Positions 1 to 6,430 of a DNA stretch of 8,753 nucleotides are shown here, piece by piece (the stretch's first letter is position 1; each line of letters starts with the position of its first letter). The notes beneath the pieces were generated by a model. It saw only the letters and a list, made by a program, of their open reading frames with translations, ran no database searches and was not told the origin of the DNA. Source of the stretch: Treponema sp. (GTDB lineage Bacteria > Spirochaetota > Spirochaetia > Treponematales > Treponemataceae); NCBI GenBank assembly GCA_018385415.1, contig JAHAZA010000046.1, positions 1-8,753 of the forward strand, written 5' to 3'. The position numbers and the translations under genes were made by a program.

Positions 1-123
1 AACCAGACAAGAGGTGATCTTGCATACAATATTACTGACGTTGATGCAAAAGTTCCAGAAGATACACTTCGTGCTCTTGCAGGAATTGAATCAGTAATTA
101 AAGTAAGACCTATTTTTGGTTAA
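1..123 (+). CDS. serA: D-3-phosphoglycerate dehydrogenase, C-terminal end (ACT domain), partial
   Basis: Only the last 40 codons are present, ending in TAA; the start lies before the window. The peptide runs through RGDLAYNITDVDAKV and ends GIESVIKVRPIFG. This matches the last strand-helix-strand unit of the C-terminal ACT domain in phosphoglycerate dehydrogenases, where a 'YNI-DVD' strand is followed by a helix and a final 'I-GVI+VR' strand. The family oxidises 3-phosphoglycerate to 3-phosphohydroxypyruvate, the first step of serine synthesis in the cytoplasm; the ACT domain often binds serine for feedback control. Other ACT-domain proteins could share this tail, so the catalytic identity is inferred. 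The gene converges on rsgA and is followed by a palindromic repeat that may end transcription. Confidence 0.72.
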   Translation, partial: NQTRGDLAYNITDVDAKVPEDTLRALAGIESVIKVRPIFG

Positions 124-140
124 GAAAAATAAGGGGTAAA

Positions 141-267
141 AAATGGGGATGACCAATAAGTATTGTCATGCTGAACTTGATTCAGCATCTACGCTATATA
201 CAGTGCATAGATTCCGAAACGAGTTCGGAATGACGCTACGCAACGAACTTTTTGGTCAGCCCCTTTT
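141..267. repeat. Nested palindromic element (MITE/REP-like), possible bidirectional terminator
   Basis: The outer arms are 141-160 and 248-267, inverted with 17 of 20 positions matching. The core GGGGATGACCAA (145-156) faces TTGGTCAGCCCC (252-263) with one mismatch. The arms enclose two smaller hairpins, listed separately. The element fills almost the whole gap between the convergent serA and rsgA genes. The + strand arm is followed by CCCCTTTT, and the minus strand arm by a longer T-run (137-144 read in reverse), so it could end transcription from both sides. No ORF or transposase is present. It may be a non-autonomous repeat; copy number elsewhere cannot be seen from this window. Confidence 0.75.
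165..234. repeat. Pair of inverted REP-like hairpins
   Basis: Hairpin 1 has stem ATGCTGAA (168-175) and TTCAGCAT (181-188) around a 5-base loop. Hairpin 2 has stem ATTCCGAA (211-218) and TTCGGAAT (224-231), also with a 5-base loop. Both stems are perfect 8-bp pairs. The segment 165-191 and the reverse complement of 208-234 match at 21 of 27 positions, so these are two diverged copies in opposite orientation, with GTCAT at the left end and ATGAC at the right. Four of the six differences are in the stems and form two compensated base pairs; the other two are in the loop. I recall similar GTCATGCTGAAC-type repeats from many unrelated bacteria, but this was not checked. Confidence 0.82.
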
Positions 268-291
268 AAATTAGTTAATAATCATTCTCAA

Positions 292-1251
292 TTACTCATC
301 AAAATCCCCGGTCTTGATTTCATTTGTAATTCTTTTCCAGCTTTCGTATCTGTCTTCGAAAATTACTCCGGCATATACAGCCTCAAGGATTTTGCATCCA
401 GGTTCGTGAATGTGGGAGCAGCTTGCACCGAATTTGCATTGACCAAGTAATGGTTTCATTTCAGGAAAGTATAATGCAGTATCCTGCCAGTCAATTTCGT
501 GAAGAATAAAGCGACGGATTCCTGGGGTGTCGATGAGGTTTGCTGCTGTATTTTCTTTACCTGAAATTTTTTTGTCAATGTTCAGGTGCATCAATGTTCC
601 TTTTGTGGTTGTGTGCTGACCGCGTCCATATTTTTCAGAAAGCTCTCCGGTGCGCTGAACTGCTGTGTTGTCCAGTGCGTTTACGATGCTTGATTTTCCG
701 ATGCCTGATTGTCCTACGAGAGCTGTGGTTTTGTTTTCGATTATGTCTGAAAGTTCTTTTAAGCCTTCACCTGTTTTTGCAGAAACTTTTAAAACCTTGT
801 AGCCGAGATTCTGCCATATTGAAATGCGTTCAAGAAAATCCGGATCTTCTGCACCTTCAACGTCACATTTATTGCAGACAATTAATGGTGTAATTCCTGC
901 AACATCGGCCTGAATTAATTCCCTGTCTATAAATCGTGGACGAAATGGTGGTTCATCTGGAGTTGTGACTAGAATAAGATAGTCAAGATTGCTTGCTAAA
1001 AGCTGGGGAGCATTTCCTTTGATGTTCCAGCGGGCAAATGTGTTTGTACGTGGAATTAAATTTATAACCTGTCCTTTGTCGTTATTGATAGGATCAATTT
1101 CGATTTCCACAAAATCGCCTGGTGCAAGGGGGTTATAGAATTTTTTATCAGTTTTAATTACTTTCCCTTTAATGGAGCACTGACGTATAACTCCGTCGTC
1201 ACACTCACAGGTAAAAAGATTATTTGTTCCGCTTAAAACTAATGCACGCAT
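292..1251 (-). CDS. rsgA: Ribosome small-subunit biogenesis GTPase RsgA (YjeQ/YloQ)
   Basis: RsgA binds the maturing 30S subunit in the cytoplasm and uses GTP hydrolysis to monitor late assembly of the decoding site. At 319 residues the protein has normal family length. An OB-fold-like N-terminus (about 1-75) precedes a circularly permuted GTPase domain, the family hallmark: G4 NKCD (127-130) and G5 SAKTG (157-161) come before the P-loop GQSGIGKSS (180-188), the T-T switch (214-215) and G3 DTPG (241-244). The C-terminal zinc site is complete, as C272-X5-C278-X-H280-X5-C286. The start is the only reasonable ATG, since an ATG five bases upstream is out of frame. There is no Shine-Dalgarno sequence; a TATAAT box ends seven bases before the A of the start codon. 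The gene diverges from parE and converges on serA. Confidence 0.96.
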   Translation of the reverse strand: MRALVLSGTNNLFTCECDDGVIRQCSIKGKVIKTDKKFYNPLAPGDFVEIEIDPINNDKGQVINLIPRTNTFARWNIKGNAPQLLASNLDYLILVTTPDEPPFRPRFIDRELIQADVAGITPLIVCNKCDVEGAEDPDFLERISIWQNLGYKVLKVSAKTGEGLKELSDIIENKTTALVGQSGIGKSSIVNALDNTAVQRTGELSEKYGRGQHTTTKGTLMHLNIDKKISGKENTAANLIDTPGIRRFILHEIDWQDTALYFPEMKPLLGQCKFGASCSHIHEPGCKILEAVYAGVIFEDRYESWKRITNEIKTGDFDE

Positions 1252-1257
1252 ACCATA

Positions 1258-1286
1258 ATTATAAATTGTAAAAGAAAAATTTGAAA
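1258..1286 (-). promoter_or_regulatory. Predicted rsgA promoter (TATAAT box abutting the start codon)
   Basis: On the minus strand a perfect TATAAT occupies 1263-1258. Seventeen bases upstream is TTTCAA (1286-1281), only a 3/6 match to TTGACA, so the -35 box is weak. Counting the last T of the -10 box as -7 puts +1 at 1251, the A of the rsgA ATG. This would give a leaderless mRNA. The call is uncertain because the region is AT-rich and TATAAT-like words arise by chance. Confidence 0.45.
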
Positions 1287-1308
1287 GTATTTTAATAAAA
1301 GTGAAGGT

Positions 1309-1452
1309 AAAAAAAAGAAAGACGTGAGCGGACGCGCCGGCTAACCGCAGATTTGAAACGTTCGCGAATGGAGCGAAGCGGAATGAGCCGGATACATCTT
1401 ACGTTTCGCATCGAGGATTAGACGGACGTACGCGGAAGTCTTTCTTGTTTTT
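1309..1452. repeat. GC-rich imperfect palindrome between divergent promoters
   Basis: A visibly GC-rich block lies in an AT-rich intergenic region. Its ends are the perfect pair AAGAAAGAC (1315-1323) and GTCTTTCTT (1438-1446), flanked by an A-run on the left and a T-run on the right. Inside, 1321-1361 aligns with the reverse complement of 1401-1440 at 28 of 41 positions with one gap, ending in the perfect pair GAAACGT/ACGTTTC next to the centre. The central loop (1362-1400) contains two GCGAA-GG words (around 1364 and 1372). CCGGCT (1337-1342) can pair instead with AGCCGG (1386-1391), giving a competing fold. There is no coding potential. It separates the rsgA and parE promoters without overlapping either. 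It may be a repeat element or a structured-RNA or protein-binding site. Confidence 0.7.
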
Positions 1453-1474
1453 TGTATTCAATAATTATTATTAA

Positions 1475-1503
1475 TTGAAAATTTTACAAATTTCTTCTAT
1501 AAT
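1475..1503 (+). promoter_or_regulatory. Predicted sigma-70-type promoter of the parE-parC-yigZ cluster
   Basis: The -35 box is TTGAAA (1475-1480), five of six to consensus. The spacer is exactly 17 bases, and the -10 box is TATAAT (1498-1503), six of six. This is the best promoter match in the window. With the last T of the -10 box as -7, +1 falls at about 1510, one base before the parE ATG. The transcript is therefore predicted to be leaderless or nearly so. Confidence 0.72.
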
Positions 1504-1510
1504 TAATGTT

Positions 1511-1708
1511 ATGGGTGGAAAAATTTCAAAATCAGCGGGAACAAAAGCCGCTGCAACTAAGGCTAAGTCTGCCTCAAAGACTACTTCTAAAGCAGCCGCA
1601 AAACCAGCTGCTAAAACTCAATCTAAAACTACGGCAAAATCAGCTGCTGCAAAGCCGTCTGCTAAAACAACGGTAAAAGCTGCAACTAAGGCAGCTACTA
1701 AAAAACCG
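1511..1708 (+). other. Region encoding the histone H1-like lysine repeat tail of ParE
   Basis: Residues 1-66 contain 17 lysines and no acidic residue; the rest is mostly Ala, Ser and Thr. From K19 to K64 the lysines fall every fourth residue (19, 23, 27, 31, 35, 39, 43, then 48, 52, 56, 60, 64), with one residue of slippage, giving units such as TTSK, AAAK, PAAK and TTVK. The segment should be disordered and strongly basic, like the tails of histone H1 and bacterial H1-like proteins, and could bind DNA. A 14-base direct repeat, GCTGCAACTAAGGC at 1550-1563 and 1679-1692, suggests partial growth by duplication. A second linker (67-127) is less regular and contains acidic residues. Confidence 0.85.
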
Positions 1709-3700
1709 ACAGCAGGTGTAGATGAAAACGGAACATTCCGTGCATGGGATAATGCGAAAACGGTAAGTAAAAAGCCTGTAGAGAAAAAAGCAGACTTCGT
1801 TCCAGGAACAACAGCAGAACAGGCTGCAAAAAAACTTGCAGCGGCAAAAGCAATTGACCCGGGTGCAAAGTCGGCTCCAAAAAAAGTTGCTGATTATACA
1901 GATGATCAGATCAAACATCTTGATGCTCTTGAACATATTCGTCTTCGTTCGGGAATGTATATCGGACGTCTGGGTGACGGTTCAAACCAGAACGATGGTA
2001 TTTATGTTTTATTAAAAGAAGTAATTGATAACTCAATCGATGAATATATTATGGGCTTCGGTAAAAAAATCGAAGTTTCAGTTAAAGATAACCGTGTAAA
2101 GGTTCGTGACTACGGACGAGGTATTCCGCTTGGAAAAGTTGTTGAATGTGTTTCTGAAATCAATACTGGTGCAAAATACAATGACGATGTTTTTCAGTTC
2201 TCTGTAGGTATGAACGGTGTAGGTACAAAAGCTGTAAATGCTCTTTCTTCATACTTCCGTGTTATTTCAATTCGTGACGGCGAATGCTGTGAAGCAGTAT
2301 TCGAAAAGGGAAAGTTAAAGACACAGCGCACAGGTAAGTTAAAGGAAAAACAGCCAAACGGAACTTTCTTCGAATTTGTTCCAGATGAAGAAGTGTTCGG
2401 AAAATATTCGTTCAACATGGAATATGTTGAACGAAGAATGTGGAACTACGCTTACCTTAATTCAGGCTTAACATTAAAGCTTAACGGTCAGGACTTTGTA
2501 AGTCACAATGGTCTTCTTGATCTTTTACAGAACGAAATCGAAGAAGAAAGTCTTTATCCTGTAGGAAGTTACACAGGAGAACATCTGCAGTTTGCGTTCA
2601 CCCACACAAATGCATATGGAGAAAACTATTTCTCATTCGTAAACGGTCAGCATACATCAGATGGTGGTACACACCTTAATGCATTCAAAGAAGGATTCCT
2701 TAAAGGTGTAAATGACTTCTTTCATGCTAACTACAAATCAGAAGATGTCCGTGAAGGTATCACTGCTGCAATTCTTGCAAAAGTAAAAGATCCTGTTTTC
2801 GAATCACAGACAAAGAATAAACTTGGTAATACAGATATCCGTCAGTGGATTGTAAGTGAAACTCAGTCTGGCCTTGATGACTGGCTTCACAAAAATCCAA
2901 AGGCTGCAGAACGTTTAAAGGAAAAAATCGAGCACAACGAAAAGATGCGTACTGAACTTGCAAGTGTTAAAAAACTTGTTCGTGAACAGACAAAGAAAAA
3001 TTCAATCCGTATCGAAAAGCTTGATGACTGCCGTTACCATCTTGGCGATGGACCTAAAGGTGCTTCTTCAATGATTTTCATTACAGAAGGACTTTCTGCA
3101 TCGGGCGTAATGACTCATTCCCGGGATGCAAATACACAGGCAATCTTCAGCCTTCGTGGTAAACCTGAAAACATGTACGGTAAAAAACAGAGTGACATCA
3201 TCAAAAACGATGAATTGTTCCAGCTTATGAGCGCTCTTGGAATTGAAGATTCAGTTGAAAATCTTCGTTACTCAAAAATCGTAATTGCAACCGATGCCGA
3301 TAACGATGGCTTCCACATCAGAAATCTTCTTCTTACATTCTTCCTTGGCTATTTTGAAGAATTGATTACAACAGGCCGCGTATTCATTCTTGAAACTCCA
3401 TTGTTCCGTGTAAGAACAAAGAAAGAAAATATTTACTGTTACTCAGAAGATGAACGTGATGCTGCACAGAAACAGCTTGGAAAATCTTCAGAAACATCAC
3501 GCTTCAAAGGACTCGGAGAAATTAACCCAAGTGAATTCAAGCAGTTTATTTCACCGGAAACAATTCATCTTACACCTGTAGAAATCAGTCAGCTTAAAGT
3601 TATCCCTCAGCTTCTTGCATTCTATATGGGAAAGAACACACCAGAACGCCGTGCGTTCATCGAAAAAAATCTTCTGTCTAATGCAGAAATCGACGTATAA
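1511..3700 (+). CDS. parE: DNA topoisomerase IV subunit B (ParE-type) with lysine-rich N-terminal tail
   Basis: This is the ATPase/Toprim subunit of a type IIA topoisomerase. It partners ParC, encoded next, to pass one duplex through another and decatenate chromosomes. From the ATG at 1511 it has 729 residues, about 100 more than usual, because of an extension over residues 1-127. The GHKL ATPase domain follows: E170 and N174 in EVIDNSIDE, D200 in DYGRGIP, the ATP-lid glycines at 232-238, and the QTK loop at 433-435. The Toprim domain has E526, the D595/D597/D599 metal triad (DADND) and KGLGE (666-670). The usual EGDSA reads EGLSA (526-530). A longer frame from TTG at 1475 is rejected because that codon lies inside the -35 box. 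No Shine-Dalgarno is seen. The type resembles Bacteroidetes ParE more than GyrB; a gyrase-like activity cannot be excluded from sequence. Confidence 0.93.
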   Translation: MGGKISKSAGTKAAATKAKSASKTTSKAAAKPAAKTQSKTTAKSAAAKPSAKTTVKAATKAATKKPTAGVDENGTFRAWDNAKTVSKKPVEKKADFVPGTTAEQAAKKLAAAKAIDPGAKSAPKKVADYTDDQIKHLDALEHIRLRSGMYIGRLGDGSNQNDGIYVLLKEVIDNSIDEYIMGFGKKIEVSVKDNRVKVRDYGRGIPLGKVVECVSEINTGAKYNDDVFQFSVGMNGVGTKAVNALSSYFRVISIRDGECCEAVFEKGKLKTQRTGKLKEKQPNGTFFEFVPDEEVFGKYSFNMEYVERRMWNYAYLNSGLTLKLNGQDFVSHNGLLDLLQNEIEEESLYPVGSYTGEHLQFAFTHTNAYGENYFSFVNGQHTSDGGTHLNAFKEGFLKGVNDFFHANYKSEDVREGITAAILAKVKDPVFESQTKNKLGNTDIRQWIVSETQSGLDDWLHKNPKAAERLKEKIEHNEKMRTELASVKKLVREQTKKNSIRIEKLDDCRYHLGDGPKGASSMIFITEGLSASGVMTHSRDANTQAIFSLRGKPENMYGKKQSDIIKNDELFQLMSALGIEDSVENLRYSKIVIATDADNDGFHIRNLLLTFFLGYFEELITTGRVFILETPLFRVRTKKENIYCYSEDERDAAQKQLGKSSETSRFKGLGEINPSEFKQFISPETIHLTPVEISQLKVIPQLLAFYMGKNTPERRAFIEKNLLSNAEIDV

Positions 3701-3714
3701 GGTGGGAGAAGAAA

Positions 3715-5655
3715 ATGGCTTTTGTAAAAAATATTTTTGATAAAAACTTTATTGAATACGCAAGTTACGTAATCCGTGACCGTGCGATTCCTGATCTTGA
3801 AGACGGATTAAAACCTGTACAACGTCGTATTCTTCATACTTTGTTTGAAGTCGATGATGGTTACTTTCAGAAGGTTGCAAACGTTGTAGGTCGTACAATG
3901 AAATATCACCCACATGGTGATGCTTCAATTTATGGAGCTCTCGTTAACCTTGCAAATAAAGAAATCTTTATTGAAAAACAAGGAAACTTCGGTAACAAGT
4001 TTACTGGTGACGGAGCATCTGCAGGACGTTACATTGAATGTCGCATTCATCCGATGGCAAAGGAATTCCTTGTAACAAATAAAGCAATCACTCATTACAT
4101 TCCTAACTACGATGGTCGTGGTGAGGAACCTGAAGTTTACCGCGCAAAAATTCCTCTTGCCCTTATTATGGGTGCAGAAGGAATTGCTGTTGGTATGAGT
4201 ACAAAGATTCTACCTTACAACCTTAAAGAAGTTCTTGAAGCAGAAATCAAATGTCTCAAAGGTGAAAAATACGAAATCTATCCTGATGTATTTACCGGTG
4301 GGTTGATTGATGTTTCAAACTATAATGACGGTAACGGAAAAATCGTAACCCGTGCAAAGTTTGATACAAGCGACGAAAAGAAAATCGTAATTACAGAACT
4401 TCCTGTTGATACAAATGCAAAGTCACTTCTTGATTCGATTGATTCTGCATACAAAGCAGGAAAGATTAAAATTAGTTCTGTAGATAACTTTACAACAGAC
4501 CAGTGTTGTATTGAAATTAAACTACCTCGTGGTGTTTATGCAAACGAAATTGTACCTGCACTTTATGCTTACACTGACTGTGAAAAAACAATCAACTGTC
4601 AGATGCTGGTAATCAAAGACAATATGCCTGTCGCAATGACTGCTACAGAAATCATTAAATACTATGCTAAAAAACTTACCAACATAATTAAAGATGAACT
4701 TGAGTTTGAACGCGGAAAATTAACTGATGAACTTCATGTCAGAACATTGGAACGCATTTTTGTTGAAGAACGTATCTATAAAAAGATTGAGGAACAGAAA
4801 ACTGCAGAAGATGTAAAAAAAGCTGTTATCAAAGGTTTTGTTCCATTTAAGAATGAACTGGTAAGAGAAATCAGTGATGACGATATTGAACATCTTTTGC
4901 AGATTCCTATTCGACGCATCTCACTTTTTGACATTAACAAGAATAAAGATCAGGTTAATGCAATCAATGCCCGATTAAAGGAAATTGCAAAGCGCCTTAA
5001 AAATCTCACAGCCTGTGCTGTTGAATATCTTAACGGTATGATTGAAAAGTTTGCCAAATACGGTGATCTTGAACGCCATACAGAAGTTACAACATTCACT
5101 GCCGTTGAAGTTAAGAAAATTGTTAAGAGAGATCTTCCTCTCCGTTATGATGATAAAGGTTATCTTGGAACAAATGTTTCTGGAGGAACAGAACTTATTA
5201 AGGTTACTCCATTTGACAGAATCTTTTTTGTTCGTAAAAGCGGACTTTATATGGTTTGTGATGTTCCACAGAAGCTCTTTGTTGATAGTGGAATGTGGTA
5301 TTGTAACTATGCTGATAAAGAAATCATTAACAATGTACTCTTTACTATCATTTATCGTGATCCAAAAACTAAATACTGCTTCATTAAACGTTGTCGTGTT
5401 CCAAGCTGGATTATGAATCGTGACTACAACTTTGCTCCTGATGGTATGGAAGTTCTTCATGTTGATACAAGAGTTAAGTTCAAGTTTACATTGAATTACA
5501 CAAAGAAACCTCGTGTTACAAAACTTACAGAAGAATTTAAAGTAGGTGACTTTGTTGAAAAAGGATTGAAGGCAAACGGTGTAAGACTTGCCAACAAAGA
5601 AGTTGATTCTGTAACTGTTGAAGCTGTAAATCCTGAACTTTTCAAAACTGAATAA
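3715..5655 (+). CDS. parC: DNA topoisomerase IV subunit A (ParC-type)
   Basis: This is the DNA cleavage-and-rejoining subunit that pairs with ParE. Of 646 residues, the N-terminal breakage domain carries DGLKPVQRRIL (30-40), HPHGD (65-69) and the catalytic tyrosine Y106, preceded by R105 in SAGRYIECR. A tower and helical coiled-coil region follows (about 300-440). The C-terminal part (about 465-646) resembles the shortened beta-pinwheel of Bacteroidetes ParC as I recall it, ending near a GyrA-box-like stretch (about 614-628). It lacks the longer tail of many relatives (E. coli ParC has 752 residues). The residues matching GyrA S83 and D87 of E. coli are A70 and G74. The gene starts 14 bases after parE, with GGTGGGAG as Shine-Dalgarno 6 bases before the ATG, so translation is probably coupled to parE. 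Confidence 0.94.
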   Translation: MAFVKNIFDKNFIEYASYVIRDRAIPDLEDGLKPVQRRILHTLFEVDDGYFQKVANVVGRTMKYHPHGDASIYGALVNLANKEIFIEKQGNFGNKFTGDGASAGRYIECRIHPMAKEFLVTNKAITHYIPNYDGRGEEPEVYRAKIPLALIMGAEGIAVGMSTKILPYNLKEVLEAEIKCLKGEKYEIYPDVFTGGLIDVSNYNDGNGKIVTRAKFDTSDEKKIVITELPVDTNAKSLLDSIDSAYKAGKIKISSVDNFTTDQCCIEIKLPRGVYANEIVPALYAYTDCEKTINCQMLVIKDNMPVAMTATEIIKYYAKKLTNIIKDELEFERGKLTDELHVRTLERIFVEERIYKKIEEQKTAEDVKKAVIKGFVPFKNELVREISDDDIEHLLQIPIRRISLFDINKNKDQVNAINARLKEIAKRLKNLTACAVEYLNGMIEKFAKYGDLERHTEVTTFTAVEVKKIVKRDLPLRYDDKGYLGTNVSGGTELIKVTPFDRIFFVRKSGLYMVCDVPQKLFVDSGMWYCNYADKEIINNVLFTIIYRDPKTKYCFIKRCRVPSWIMNRDYNFAPDGMEVLHVDTRVKFKFTLNYTKKPRVTKLTEEFKVGDFVEKGLKANGVRLANKEVDSVTVEAVNPELFKTE

Positions 5656-5685
5656 TGTTTTATAAAGCTGGAGTTTTTTCAAGGT

Positions 5686-6282
5686 ATGAACTGTCTGACT
5701 AAAAAAATTGAAACAGAGTTGGTAGTAAAAAATTCCCGCTTTATAAACGAACTGTTTATCTGTGAGTCACAAAGCGCAGCCCGTGATTTGATTAAATCCC
5801 AGAAAGAAAAATATCAGGATGCAAGTCATGTGTGTCACGCTTTTGTAATCGGTAATAATGCCGAAGTTCTTGGAATGAGCGATGCAGGTGAGCCCAGCGG
5901 TACTGCCGGCCGTCCTATGCTGGATGTTCTTAAGGGAAGTGGCATTACTAATATCGTTCTCACTGTTACCCGATATTTTGGTGGAACACTTCTAGGTACC
6001 GGAGGTCTTGTTAAAGCTTACGGGGACTGTGCAAAAACTGTAATTGAAAAAGCTATTGAAGAAAATGCCGTTGAAGAAATACTTGAGAAGAAAGAATTTT
6101 CTATTTCGATGGATTACGGACTATATGAAACTGTAAAGCGAAAAATTTCAGATTTTAAGCTTTATGATATCAGTGAAGATTATTCAGATGTAGTTGTACT
6201 AAAAGGTAAAATCCTTGCAGAACAGTTTGATGACTTTGCTCAAAGGATTAAAAATCTTTCTGGAGGAAGAATCAATTTGTAG
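5686..6282 (+). CDS. yigZ: YigZ/IMPACT family protein (UPF0029, DUF1949)
   Basis: The 198-residue protein has the two-domain layout of bacterial YigZ. The N-terminal Impact domain (about 1-120) includes KNSRFI (15-20), the signature GEPSGTAGRPMLDVL (68-82), and TRYFGGTLLGTGGLVKAYG (95-113). A DUF1949-type ferredoxin-like domain fills about 135-198. The biochemical role of bacterial YigZ is not settled; eukaryotic IMPACT acts in translational control through GCN1, and I would not transfer that. The gene begins 30 bases after parC with no visible promoter, so it is probably the last gene of the same operon. The only Shine-Dalgarno-like word at usable distance is GGAG (5670-5673), 12 bases from the ATG, which is long; AAGG at 5681-5684 is too close. 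A bidirectional terminator lies about 150 bases downstream. Confidence 0.9.
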   Translation: MNCLTKKIETELVVKNSRFINELFICESQSAARDLIKSQKEKYQDASHVCHAFVIGNNAEVLGMSDAGEPSGTAGRPMLDVLKGSGITNIVLTVTRYFGGTLLGTGGLVKAYGDCAKTVIEKAIEENAVEEILEKKEFSISMDYGLYETVKRKISDFKLYDISEDYSDVVVLKGKILAEQFDDFAQRIKNLSGGRINL

Positions 6283-6430
6283 CAGAAATTGATCGATGAA
6301 CAAAACCTTTTGTAAAAGATTAAAAGGAAAAAACAATTATCAAAGACGGGCTTGAAACATCAGATAGCAGAAAGTAAAAAATTCAGCCTTTGGAATTTCG
6401 AAAGTACGAAGGTGTGCGTTTAAGAAAAAA
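6283..6430. other. Intergenic tail of yigZ, no feature recognised
   Basis: This 148-base stretch between the yigZ stop and the terminator has no supported gene. The longest ATG frame noticed (6296-6355) encodes 19 basic residues without a Shine-Dalgarno. The part from about 6385 to 6425 could be a decayed gene end or simply a 3' untranslated region; neither can be shown from the sequence. Confidence 0.4.

Noticed and set aside
141..267. CRISPR repeats
   Set aside because: Only two hairpin units exist, in inverted orientation, with no regular spacers and no cas genes.
540..893. Open frame (117 codons) on the + strand opposite rsgA
   Set aside because: Leu/Cys-rich product antisense to the RsgA GTPase motifs; no independent support despite its hydrophobic look.
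1309..1452. GC-rich palindrome as an ordinary intrinsic terminator
   Set aside because: It lies between divergent genes, where no transcript from either needs to end; the A-run and T-run flanks alone are not enough.
1475..1510. TTG start adding 12 residues to ParE
   Set aside because: The TTG is part of a TTGAAA-17-TATAAT promoter, so these codons would lie upstream of the transcript; ATG at 1511 fits better.
4975..5682. Long open frame (235 codons) on the minus strand opposite parC
   Set aside because: It is antisense to well-conserved ParC sequence, has biased Phe/Asn/Ser/Ile composition and matches no family; it is a reading-frame shadow.
6296..6355. 19-residue basic peptide after yigZ
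   Set aside because: No Shine-Dalgarno, very short and no recognisable motif; chance frames of this size are common.
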